Positions 56,508 through 64,000 of a DNA stretch of 64,000 nucleotides are shown here, in pieces (position 1 is the first letter of the stretch; each line of letters begins with the position of its first letter). Source of the DNA: Flavobacteriales bacterium (lineage in GTDB: Bacteria; Bacteroidota; Bacteroidia; Flavobacteriales_D; Crocinitomicaceae). Under the pieces are notes generated by a model. It saw only the letters and a program-made list of their open reading frames with translations, had not been told where the DNA came from and searched no databases. The stretch lies in the NCBI GenBank assembly GCA_022361195.1, contig JAKSBJ010000178.1:24919-88918 (forward strand). Direction: 5' to 3'. The position numbers and the translations under genes were made by a program.

Positions 56508-57455
56508 CTACAGTTTTATTTTACCACTTCGGATTTCGTTCCCGTAGGTAATGGAGTATAAATAGATTCCCGATGGGGCATCAATGTAGTGTTCTGAATT
56601 AAACTCGGTAAGTGTATTTTCATAAATCACTTTTCCATCTAACGAACTAACACTCAATACTGAGTTTTCTAATTTGTTAGTTTCAATTCTAACATAGTTG
56701 TTAACAGCAAAAACATTCAGCTTCAATTGATCATTTTCTACAACAGAACCAGGTCCTGGATCATCATTATAAATCAACTCAATGTCGTCAATCCATAACT
56801 GACTTCCGTCAACAGCTATTGTACTATCTCCTGCTGAGATAACACATAATAAATAATCTGGCGTATCGGAGTTGTAATAACTAAAAGGAACAGCCATTCT
56901 TGTCCATTCTGATTCAGCCTCAGTAAAATCAATTCGAGCTTTTCCTACCCAATGATCAATAGATGCACCAGCAGGTAATACACCATCGTCGGCATTAGTA
57001 TGTAAAAGGACTTCAATTTTTCCCTGATCACCTCCCTCAGGAGCGTATTTGATCCAACATACTAAACTATCAGGCTTGTCCGAGAATTCGTAATGCCATT
57101 GAGGATTAGCTGCATCAGCATCTGTATAAGCATTCCCGTTATCAGGATCTAATTCGGCATGTAAACGTCCGTTTGTAACAATACCATTGGCTACAATTCC
57201 AGGAAAAGGTTCTGCATTTTCCAAACGTAAACAGTAGGTTCCTGAATGTGGATCAGTTGTTTCCTGAAAAGCTACAACTGGAGCTGCAGCAGTTAATGCA
57301 TCAGCTGTTTTTAATGAACTCCACTCTTCCGGTTCATCTTCCGATCCATCAACATCTTCCCAAGCTCCTTCAAATCCTGGATTCTCGATTTGAGCTTGTG
57401 AAATTCCTATAAAAGGAGATATGCAAATTGCTAAACAAAGTAAGTTTCTCTTCAT
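56508..57455 (-). CDS. Secreted carbohydrate-metabolism-domain (PCMD-like) protein with T9SS type A sorting domain
   Basis: 315 residues with signal peptide (LLCLAICISPFIGISQA). The N-domain opens IENPGFEGAWEDV, contains DPHSGTYCLRLEN and SQLWIDDIELIY, the features of the PCMD carbohydrate-binding/metabolism family. The C-terminal ~80 residues are a T9SS sorting domain ending GIYLYSITYGNEIRSGKIKL (20 residues). It is probably cell-surface attached and co-transcribed ahead of the TonB receptor, which could suggest glycan or cofactor capture. Confidence 0.85.
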   Translation of the reverse strand: MKRNLLCLAICISPFIGISQAQIENPGFEGAWEDVDGSEDEPEEWSSLKTADALTAAAPVVAFQETTDPHSGTYCLRLENAEPFPGIVANGIVTNGRLHAELDPDNGNAYTDADAANPQWHYEFSDKPDSLVCWIKYAPEGGDQGKIEVLLHTNADDGVLPAGASIDHWVGKARIDFTEAESEWTRMAVPFSYYNSDTPDYLLCVISAGDSTIAVDGSQLWIDDIELIYNDDPGPGSVVENDQLKLNVFAVNNYVRIETNKLENSVLSVSSLDGKVIYENTLTEFNSEHYIDAPSGIYLYSITYGNEIRSGKIKL

Positions 57456-57487
57456 ATGTTTAAGTTTTAAGATAAAGTAAAATTAAC

Positions 57488-57516
57488 AAAAACAGGGAAT
57501 TAAGCCCTTAACTGTT
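57488..57516 (-). terminator. Possible terminator after RNase H gene
   Basis: AACAG (57491-57495) pairs with CTGTT (57512-57516), and GG/CC pairs extend inward. On the minus strand TGTTTTTGTT continues as a T-rich tract after the hairpin. The stem is short, so this is tentative. Confidence 0.4.
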
Positions 57517-57526
57517 ATTGTGAAAA

Positions 57527-58342
57527 CTATTTTCGACCAAAATCAGCAGGTATTTCCCCCCAAACCTTTGTCTCCCATTTGAGTATGGGGTTGGTGTAAG
57601 AATTGGCACGTAACCATTTTTCAGCTCTGGCAATTAGGTTTAAAACATCTGCTGGCGGTTTTTTATTGGTTCTGCACACCTTTTGACGAACCCATCCCAT
57701 GGCAATTCTGGAATCAGAATAAATTGGAATCTGTTTCATTTTTGGATCTTTGTGTGAGTTTAAAAATGCCAATGCGTGTACCAATGCCAGGAATTCCCCG
57801 ATGTTGTTAGATCCCTTTTTATAAGGTCCTACTAAAAAAACTTGTTCTTTACTAAAAGTCCAAACTCCTTGGTATTCAAAGTCGCCTTTTCCATTACAAG
57901 CAGCATCCACAGAAAGACTTAGTTCAATAGGGTCACCTATTTTTTCAAGCTCACCTTTACTAAGGTCTTTGGTTTTTTTATAGTCTCCGTCTTTGTATTT
58001 GTCCGGATGTTCTGTAAAAGCTTTTTCGGCTAATTGCTTAGAACCAAAAGTTTTATAAATAGCTCCTTTAAAACCTGTTATTTGTTGACGTGCCTGATCC
58101 CAATCCTCATAAATTCCAGGCTGATGTCCATACCAAACTACATAGTAATAGGTTTTCTTTTTAGAGGAGGAGGAAACACTTTCTGGGTTTCTCAATGCTT
58201 TTTGTGCTTGTGCTAAAGTATTGAAAGATTTGAACTGGGCATTGGGATATCCTTTGATTTGCTCCTGACATTTTGACCAATCATCGTAGATTCCAGGAAG
58301 GTGTCCTTCCCAAACTACATAGTATTTTTTTTTCTTGGCCAT
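57527..58342 (-). CDS. rnhA: Ribonuclease HI with tandem viroplasmin domains
   Basis: 271 residues from the ATG at 58340-58342 (the frame is open 20 codons further). Two viroplasmin/Caulimo_VI RNA-DNA-hybrid-binding domains stand in tandem: YYVVWEGHLPGIYDDW (about 6-50) and YYVVWYGHQPGIYEDW (about 65-111). The RNase H domain then shows catalytic Asp146 (LSVDAAC), Glu183 (NNIGEFLAL), Asp210 (IYSDSRIA) and Asp267 near the end (IPADFGRK). It removes RNA from RNA-DNA hybrids. One such N-terminal domain is usual; two is less common. Confidence 0.9.
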   Translation of the reverse strand: MAKKKKYYVVWEGHLPGIYDDWSKCQEQIKGYPNAQFKSFNTLAQAQKALRNPESVSSSSKKKTYYYVVWYGHQPGIYEDWDQARQQITGFKGAIYKTFGSKQLAEKAFTEHPDKYKDGDYKKTKDLSKGELEKIGDPIELSLSVDAACNGKGDFEYQGVWTFSKEQVFLVGPYKKGSNNIGEFLALVHALAFLNSHKDPKMKQIPIYSDSRIAMGWVRQKVCRTNKKPPADVLNLIARAEKWLRANSYTNPILKWETKVWGEIPADFGRK

Positions 58343-58419
58343 TGGGCAAATGTAGGTAGAAAACATGGACGGTTTAAGACCTTTTTTCAACAAACGAGGC
58401 ATTTTTATCTATAAACAGT

Positions 58420-58447
58420 GGAAACATTTTACATGAAAAACGTTTCC
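58420..58447. promoter_or_regulatory. Near-perfect 11-base inverted repeat upstream of tetR, candidate operator
   Basis: GGAAACATTTT (58420-58430) and AAAACGTTTCC (58437-58447) are reverse complements at 10 of 11 positions with a 6-base spacer. The dyad ends 17 bases before a TAnnTTTG element and 30 bases before the TetR start, the position expected of an autoregulatory operator. Confidence 0.6.
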
Positions 58448-58464
58448 GTTGAGCAAAATGTTCT

Positions 58465-58472
58465 TAACTTTG
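58465..58472 (+). promoter_or_regulatory. Candidate -7 element for the tetR-efflux operon
   Basis: TAACTTTG fits TAnnTTTG exactly. It is very near the ATG at 58478, so the transcript would have an extremely short leader or the start may lie elsewhere. The inverted repeat overlaps the region expected for the -33 element. Confidence 0.42.
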
Positions 58473-58477
58473 CGCCC

Positions 58478-59095
58478 ATGGATGAGAAAAAGAAGGAGAT
58501 AATTCACAAAGCTTTAGAGGTTTACATGAGGTTTGGGATTAAGAGTGTGACCATGGATGAGATGGCCAGACAGTTGGGAATATCCAAAAAAACCTTGTAC
58601 TTACATGTAAAGGATAAGAATGATTTAGTTGAGCAATGCATCATATATGCTCACGAAGGAGAGGTATGTGCGATTGCAGAAATCAACAGTAAACAATTAG
58701 ATGCAATAGAGGAAATATTAGAGGTGAGTCGATATGTTATTCAACAGTTAAAGGCAATTCACCCTTCTATTTTCTTTGATTTATCCCGTTACCACCCAAA
58801 GGCACTAGGACTAATGCATAAGCATAAGTTTGATGTTGTATATGGTTGTGTGAAGGATAATCTTGAAAAAGGGCTAAAACAAAAATTATATAGAGAAAAT
58901 CTGAATGTGGAAATCATGGCCAGAATTTATCTTACATCAATCGATAATATGATGGTGGAAGATCAAGTCTTGTCAAGTAAATATAGGATGGATGAGGTTT
59001 ATTCTGAGTTCTTCCGATACCACATCAGAGGAATAGCAAGCAAAAAAGGATTAAAGCGATTAACTGAATTGATTGAAAATGATGAGAATTTATAA
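58478..59095 (+). CDS. TetR/AcrR family transcriptional repressor
   Basis: 205 residues from ATG 58478; the frame is open 20 codons further, but that part overlaps the operator-like dyad and promoter and is probably not translated. The N-terminal HTH reads IIHKALEVYMRFGIKSVTMDEMARQLGISKKTLYLHVKDK (excerpt VTMDEMARQLGISKKTLYLH), classic TetR. The C-terminal effector domain is of a type I cannot assign a ligand. It overlaps the tolC gene start, so it is the first gene of the efflux operon and likely represses it. Confidence 0.93.
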   Translation: MDEKKKEIIHKALEVYMRFGIKSVTMDEMARQLGISKKTLYLHVKDKNDLVEQCIIYAHEGEVCAIAEINSKQLDAIEEILEVSRYVIQQLKAIHPSIFFDLSRYHPKALGLMHKHKFDVVYGCVKDNLEKGLKQKLYRENLNVEIMARIYLTSIDNMMVEDQVLSSKYRMDEVYSEFFRYHIRGIASKKGLKRLTELIENDENL

Positions 59096-60428
59096 ATCGA
59101 TAGGAGCCGTACTGGTGGGAGGCTTATTAAGTTTTCCACTTCATGCCCAGGAAGAACAGACCGAATTTGATTTGGCTGCCGCTGAGGAATACGGAGTAAA
59201 CAATAATCTAAAGGTCAAAAATGCGCTTTTAGAATATGAGTCGGCAAGAAAAAAGGTGTGGGAAACTACAGCAATAGGTTTGCCGCAGATAAATTTAGAA
59301 GGACAATTTCAGCACTTGCTGGATATTCCTACCTCGGTGGTAGATGCGTCTTTGTTTAACCCATTAGCTCCTCCGGGACAAGTGATGGAATTTCAAATGG
59401 GACAGGAGTTTACAACTTCAGCGACCTTAAATGTTTCCCAGCTGATTTTTGATGGATCGTACATTGTGGCTTTGAAGTTTTCAAAGTTCTATCAAAGTAT
59501 GGCCACTACTTCCATTGAATTAACGAAGCAAGAAACGAAGACAATGGTAAGAGAAGCATTTTATAATGTTTTAGTTGCCGAAGAAAATGTTCGTTTAATG
59601 GACTCGGTTGTTGTTTCAACAGAGAAAATGTGGAAGCAAACAAAGGCTTATGAAGAGGCTGGTTTGATTGAAAAAGAAGAAGTTCAACAATTAGAGTTGG
59701 CTTATAACCGAATTAAGGCTTCAAGACAAAATGCGGCGCGTCAGGTTGAGGTAGCCAAAAATTTGTTGAAGCTAAGCATGGGATATGATATGGATAAAGA
59801 TATCCAGTTAAATGCTACTCTTGAGGATGTTGTTGCTGAGATCATTCAAAATAATCCAGCCATAGCAGACAACAATGTAAAAGATAATCCTAATTATGTG
59901 ATGCTTGATCAGCAAGTTCAGTTGGATGAATATTCCATCAAAAACGAAAAGGCTGCATTTTATCCTTCATTGGGAGCATTTTTCACACATTCTCAAAATG
60001 CATTTCGTAATGAATTTGACTTTTTTGAAGATAAACCGTGGTATCCAACTACGGTTTGGGGAGTCTCTCTAAAAATTCCGGTGACCAGCTCGGGGATGAA
60101 AATTGCCAAAGTACAGCAAGCTGAAATTAAAATGGAGAAAGATCAAAACAGTCTTGAAGATCTTGAGAAAACATTGAAATTCCAGGAATTTCAATTAAAA
60201 TCTTCTTTTCAAAACGCAATGGAATTAATGGAAATAGAAAAATCGAATGTAGAGTTAGATACAACGATCTATAATAACCAATTGAAAAGAAAAACAACTG
60301 GGGTTGCAGGAGCATTGCAAGTAACACAACTGCAAAACCAATTATTAACAGCTGAAGGTAATTACATCGCTGCAGTTATGCAATTACTTTCAGTTAAGGT
60401 GGAACTTGACAAACTATTCAATAAATAA
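59079..60428 (+). CDS. TolC-family outer-membrane efflux protein
   Basis: 449 residues from ATG 59079 (59082 is also possible; a TTG at 59073 starts the frame). A signal peptide ends LSFPLHA-Q. Two structural repeats of the TolC fold are visible with long coiled-coil helices (AAEEYGVNNNLKVKNALLEYE; SLGAFFTHSQNAFRN in the middle; QLQNQLLTAEGNYIAAVMQL near the end). Partner of the adaptor and RND pump that follow. The start overlaps the end of tetR by 17 bases, and its stop overlaps the adaptor start (TAATG). Confidence 0.92.
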   Translation: MMRIYKSIGAVLVGGLLSFPLHAQEEQTEFDLAAAEEYGVNNNLKVKNALLEYESARKKVWETTAIGLPQINLEGQFQHLLDIPTSVVDASLFNPLAPPGQVMEFQMGQEFTTSATLNVSQLIFDGSYIVALKFSKFYQSMATTSIELTKQETKTMVREAFYNVLVAEENVRLMDSVVVSTEKMWKQTKAYEEAGLIEKEEVQQLELAYNRIKASRQNAARQVEVAKNLLKLSMGYDMDKDIQLNATLEDVVAEIIQNNPAIADNNVKDNPNYVMLDQQVQLDEYSIKNEKAAFYPSLGAFFTHSQNAFRNEFDFFEDKPWYPTTVWGVSLKIPVTSSGMKIAKVQQAEIKMEKDQNSLEDLEKTLKFQEFQLKSSFQNAMELMEIEKSNVELDTTIYNNQLKRKTTGVAGALQVTQLQNQLLTAEGNYIAAVMQLLSVKVELDKLFNK

Positions 60429-61582
60429 TGAGACCTAAATTGAACACAATGAAAAGAATAAGTTACTTTCTTGGCTTGGCACTTTTTATGATCGCTTGTG
60501 CCGGTGAGGAAGCAAAAAATGAATCATTAGAGCAATTAATTAGCAAGCGTGATTCTTTAAAGACAGAGTTGGCAGGCGTAAACGCTCAAATTGCTGCAAT
60601 GGATACAGTTAAAGAGGAGGTAATGCCTTTGGTTACTTCTTCTGAGGTTATGATCAAGAACTTTTCCCACAAAGTAGAAGTTCAGGGAGCTGTTGAAACT
60701 GATAAAAACGCGATGGTTAATGCTGAGGCAAGTGGTACCATTGATATTATACATGTAAAAGAAGGACAAAAAGTTTCTAAAGGACAAGCTTTGATCACGA
60801 TTAATGCTGAAATCCTTGCTTCTAATATTGAGGAGGTTGAGACTTCTTTAGAGTTGGCTGAGTACATGTTAGAGAAGCAGCAAAAATTGATGGATGAAGG
60901 ATTGGGAGTTGAAATCGAATATGAGCAAGCTTTGAATCAGAAAAAATCTTTGGAAAAAAGATTAAAAACAATGAAAGCTCAAAAGGGGAAAACTGTTGTT
61001 AGAGCTCCTTTTACTGGAATTGTTGATGATATCATGGTTAATGTAGGTGAGTTGGCTGCTCCACAGTTTCCTTTGTTACGAATTGTAAATAACGACAAGG
61101 TGACAGTAACAGCTTCTTTGTCAGAGAACTTGTTGGCAAAAGTGGATGTAGGAACAGCAGTTGATTTACGAATTCCTTCATTAGATGATACAACAATCAT
61201 TACGCAAATTGCTACAAAAGGAAATTACATTGATCCTGTAAACAGAACGTTTAAGGTAATTGTAGAGTTGAATAACAATACGCTTTTGTTACCAAATCAG
61301 TTGGCTAAGGTGAATGTGACTGATTACGTAAAAGATAGTGCATTGGTAGTAAATTCTCAAACCATTTTGCAGGACACTAAAAACAGAAATTATGTCTATA
61401 AAATGGTTGACAAAGAGAATGATACTTATGGTGTTCAAAAGGTCTTTGTTGAAGTTCACAAACGATATAGAGGAGAAGCTTGTATCAGTCCAATGAAAGC
61501 AGGATCTCTTTCTGATAGCGATATTTTGGTTCTGGATGGAGCCAAAGGAATTACTGAAAAAGACAGAGTTAAAATTCAATAA
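60428..61582 (+). CDS. RND efflux periplasmic adaptor (membrane fusion) lipoprotein
   Basis: 384 residues. From the ATG at 60449 the N-terminus MKRISYFLGLALFMIACAGEE is a lipoprotein signal with lipobox Cys; the ATG at 60428 overlaps the tolC stop and is also possible. The HlyD/AcrA pattern follows: coiled coil (about 28-55), lipoyl half-motif GTIDIIHVKEGQKVSKGQAL (20 residues), helical hairpin, then the second lipoyl half VVRAPFTGIVDDIMVNVGE and a beta-barrel. It bridges the RND pump and TolC. Confidence 0.93.
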   Translation: MRPKLNTMKRISYFLGLALFMIACAGEEAKNESLEQLISKRDSLKTELAGVNAQIAAMDTVKEEVMPLVTSSEVMIKNFSHKVEVQGAVETDKNAMVNAEASGTIDIIHVKEGQKVSKGQALITINAEILASNIEEVETSLELAEYMLEKQQKLMDEGLGVEIEYEQALNQKKSLEKRLKTMKAQKGKTVVRAPFTGIVDDIMVNVGELAAPQFPLLRIVNNDKVTVTASLSENLLAKVDVGTAVDLRIPSLDDTTIITQIATKGNYIDPVNRTFKVIVELNNNTLLLPNQLAKVNVTDYVKDSALVVNSQTILQDTKNRNYVYKMVDKENDTYGVQKVFVEVHKRYRGEACISPMKAGSLSDSDILVLDGAKGITEKDRVKIQ

Positions 61583-61588
61583 AAAAGG

Positions 61589-64000
61589 ATGAAAGATATT
61601 AAAGACCAAAAAGAGTTTGGGATATCGTCCTGGGCGGTGAATAACCGTAAGACAGTATATCTTCTGACTTTTATCATATTGGTGGGCGGAATATTCTCGT
61701 ACAATAGTATGCCCAAAGAAAACTTCCCCGAATTACAGATACCTGAAATTTATGTGGGAATAGCCTATCCGGGAAACTCACCGGAAATTATTGCGGACAA
61801 AATTGCTGAGCCTATTGAAAAGGAGCTAAATGCAGTTAAGAACGTTGATGAGATTCTATCTACTTCAATTGACGGTTATGCATCGATTAGAGTTAAGTTT
61901 GATTTCTCCGTTACGGCCAAGCAAGCTCTTCAGGATGTAAAAGATGCTGTTGATAAAGCTCGAGCTAAAAAGGAGTTTCCAAGTGACTTGCCAGTAGAGC
62001 CGAACATTTTTGAAATGGATGTGTCTGAAATGCCGATCATGAATGTGAACATTTCAGGAGACTATTCCATTCAACAGCTCAATGACTATGCAGAGACTTT
62101 AGAGGACATGATTGAAAACCTGGAAGAAATTTCAGAGGTTGATATTCGTGGTACTCAGGAGATGGAGATGAAGATTGAGGTGGATAACAAAAAGGCTTCA
62201 GCAGTAGACGTTTCATTTGGAGATATTCAAAATGCCATTCAGCAGGAGAATATTACCATGTCAGGTGGAGAATATCTTGATGGTAAAACGAAAAGAACCA
62301 TTAAGATTGAAGGGGAGTTCAAAACTCCAGAGGAGATTGGTAATGTGATTGTAAAGCAAGAGAATTATAAGCCGGTTTATTTAAAGAACATCGCTACAAT
62401 TGCTTTTGCTGATGCTGATACAACTTCATATGCGCGTGAGAGAGGAAAGACGGTAGTAATGCTGGATGTGAAGAAGCGTGCAGGACAAAATCTTTTGGAT
62501 GCTTCGGATAAAATTCACGCTTTGTTGGATGAGGTTAAGGAAAAGAAAATCATTCCTGAAGGAGTAAACATTTCAGTTACAAACGATCAGTCAGGTCAAA
62601 CGAGAGAGATGGTGGATAACCTTGTAAACTCGGTGATCTTTGGGGTATTGTTGGTAGTTGGAGTATTATTATTCTTCCTGGGGTTAAGAAATGCCTTGTT
62701 TGTCGGAATTGCGATTCCGCTTTCAATGTTCATGTCTTTATTGATCTTGTCGTCAATGGGAGTAACCTTGAACGTAATGGTACTTTTCTCATTAGTACTT
62801 GCCTTGGGTATGTTAGTAGATAACGGAATTGTGGTTGTAGAGAACGTACAACGTTTAATGGAAGAGGGCTATGAATCCTTTACTGCGGTTAAGAAAGGGG
62901 TAGGGGAAGTTGCCTGGCCAATTATTGCTTCAACAGCCACTACATTAGGTGCCTTTATTCCTTTGGCTTTCTGGCCGGGAATTATGGGAGAGTTCATGAA
63001 GTACCTGCCAATTACATTAATCATTGTATTGGGGTCATCACTCTTTGTTGCTTTGGTAATTAACCCCGTGTTTACAGCAATGTGGATGAAAGTTGAGCAA
63101 GGTAGCGGATCAAAGAGAAAGCCAATGATTTGGGCTGGAATCTTCGTTGTATTAGGATTGTTATTGATTCCGAGTAGTGCTGCATGGAGTAATTTATTCC
63201 TGATTACAGGAATCATGATCATCTTCACCATCTTTGCTTTGAATCCGGCTACAGTGTGGTTCCAAAATAAGTTTTTACCAGTATTGGAGAAGCTTTATGA
63301 AAGAATGTTGGCTTTTGCTTTGGCAAAGTATCGCCCAGTTGCTTTCTTCTTTGGAACAATTGGATTATTATTCTTATCCTTTGTTTTTGTTGGAATTTTC
63401 GCACCAAAAGTGCTTTACTTCCCTGAAGGACAACCAAAATATGTGAACATTTTTATTCAGCATCCAATTGGAACGGATATCAATGTTACCAACCAAACAA
63501 CTAAGGAGGTTGAGCGTATTTTGGAAGAGGAGATTTTGACGGAGTATATTAAAGATACGGTTGATAAGCCTTTTGAAGAGTGGATTATTCAATCTATCAT
63601 TGCTCAGGTTGGGGAAGGAACCTCTGATCCTGCTCAAGGACCCGTAATGGGGAATACTCCTCATAAAGCAAGGGTAACGATCAACTTTGCGGAATTCAAG
63701 TATCGAGGGGATTATAAAACCTCTGAGATCATGAATGAGATATCACGTGGTTTAAAAAACAGATTCCCTGCAGATGTTCAGGTTTCGGTTGACCAAAATG
63801 ATGATGGACCTCCAACTGCTCCGCCAATTAATATTGAGGTAAGTGGAGAAGTAGAGTATGATAAGTTGATTGAAGAGGCGGAGAACATTCGTTTATTCCT
63901 CGATCGTAAAAACGTAAAAGGGGTAGAGAAGTTAAAGCTTGATGTAGAAACCGGAAAGCCGGAACTACCAATTGTGATCGATCGTGAAAAAGCACGTTTG
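61589..64000 (+). CDS. RND efflux pump permease (partial, runs off the window)
   Basis: 804 residues are visible, and the frame is still open at the last base. The start ATG 61589 is preceded by AAAAAAGG. The AcrB/HAE-type layout is clear: one N-terminal helix (about 20-38), a large periplasmic loop (PEIYVGIAYPGNSPEIIADK), membrane helices from about 345, the GMLVDNGIVVVEN block with the proton-relay Asp pair, PLAFWPGIMGEFMKYLP, and a second periplasmic region from about 612. With the adaptor and TolC genes it forms a tripartite drug or toxic-compound pump. Substrate cannot be told. Confidence 0.95.
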   Translation, partial: MKDIKDQKEFGISSWAVNNRKTVYLLTFIILVGGIFSYNSMPKENFPELQIPEIYVGIAYPGNSPEIIADKIAEPIEKELNAVKNVDEILSTSIDGYASIRVKFDFSVTAKQALQDVKDAVDKARAKKEFPSDLPVEPNIFEMDVSEMPIMNVNISGDYSIQQLNDYAETLEDMIENLEEISEVDIRGTQEMEMKIEVDNKKASAVDVSFGDIQNAIQQENITMSGGEYLDGKTKRTIKIEGEFKTPEEIGNVIVKQENYKPVYLKNIATIAFADADTTSYARERGKTVVMLDVKKRAGQNLLDASDKIHALLDEVKEKKIIPEGVNISVTNDQSGQTREMVDNLVNSVIFGVLLVVGVLLFFLGLRNALFVGIAIPLSMFMSLLILSSMGVTLNVMVLFSLVLALGMLVDNGIVVVENVQRLMEEGYESFTAVKKGVGEVAWPIIASTATTLGAFIPLAFWPGIMGEFMKYLPITLIIVLGSSLFVALVINPVFTAMWMKVEQGSGSKRKPMIWAGIFVVLGLLLIPSSAAWSNLFLITGIMIIFTIFALNPATVWFQNKFLPVLEKLYERMLAFALAKYRPVAFFFGTIGLLFLSFVFVGIFAPKVLYFPEGQPKYVNIFIQHPIGTDINVTNQTTKEVERILEEEILTEYIKDTVDKPFEEWIIQSIIAQVGEGTSDPAQGPVMGNTPHKARVTINFAEFKYRGDYKTSEIMNEISRGLKNRFPADVQVSVDQNDDGPPTAPPINIEVSGEVEYDKLIEEAENIRLFLDRKNVKGVEKLKLDVETGKPELPIVIDREKARL

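Noticed and set aside
58418..58477. N-terminal extension of the TetR repressor (METFYMKN...)
   Set aside because: The segment coincides with the inverted repeat and -7 element; the ATG at 58478 gives a standard TetR N-terminus.

Overview
The window is an AT-rich, gene-dense chromosomal segment from a member of the Bacteroidota, most likely a (probably marine) flavobacterium of the Flavobacteriales. Several things point there: Bacteroidota-restricted families (DUF4294, DUF4924, DUF5683, S46 dipeptidyl peptidase, a carbohydrate-metabolism-domain protein beside a TonB-dependent receptor), type IX secretion C-terminal sorting domains, a bacillithiol gene (bshA), a GH3/serine-hydrolase fusion, SpoIIE/SiaB/SiaC signalling genes, and TAnnTTTG elements ahead of several genes. 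The family-level placement (Crocinitomicaceae/Cryomorphaceae-like) is only an inference. I see no rRNA, tRNA, CRISPR array, insertion sequence or prophage.

Layout. 0-7 kb: the tail of a probable acnB, acnA, a BadF-type sugar kinase relative, a SiaC-like phosphoprotein, an OmpH/Skp chaperone with a coupled DUF4924 gene, a lipid A-type acyltransferase, and a DinB-fold protein. 7.2-13 kb: a 1687-residue fusion of an SLC12-type cation-chloride cotransporter with a long helical region and a P-loop NTPase, overlapping an MscS channel gene. 13-18.3 kb: a tight run of FAD/NAD oxidoreductase, membrane polyferredoxin and two GT2 glycosyltransferases. 18.3-22.8 kb: parA-parB-DUF5683, a lipoprotein, DUF4294 and proC. 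22.8-27 kb: a short-chain dehydrogenase, a PaaE-like flavoprotein and gyrB. 27-30.4 kb: a small XRE regulator, an orphan small gene, a homocysteine methyltransferase, a secreted protein and a MazG-like pyrophosphohydrolase.

30.4-38.2 kb: a large periplasmic-propeller sensor with a SpoIIE phosphatase output, rplS, an SthA-like flavoprotein lacking redox cysteines, a YkgJ-type protein, a SiaB-type kinase and bshA. 38.5-43 kb: an M43 metalloprotease broken by a frameshift, and the GH3/serine-hydrolase fusion. 43-50 kb: mutL in a packed run with two rhomboid proteases and an endonuclease/exonuclease/phosphatase protein, then a secreted serine hydrolase with a TPR-like tail. 50-57.5 kb: secreted and lipoproteins, a DPP7-type S46 peptidase, and a T9SS cargo protein with a TonB receptor. 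57.5-64 kb: RNase HI with two viroplasmin domains, and a tetR-tolC-adaptor-RND pump operon that runs off the end.

Points most worth attention: (1) the SLC12-NTPase fusion coupled to MscS, a possible osmotic/ion-homeostasis module; (2) a SiaA/SiaB/SiaC-like partner switch whose three parts are scattered over 33 kb and whose SiaC has Ile where the phospho-threonine is expected; (3) a start codon buried in a long hairpin at 29848-29904; (4) near-perfect operator-like dyads at 42998-43025 and 58420-58447; (5) the redox-cofactor/glycosyltransferase cluster of unknown purpose. All functional statements come from reading the sequence and remembered family knowledge; no database search was run.
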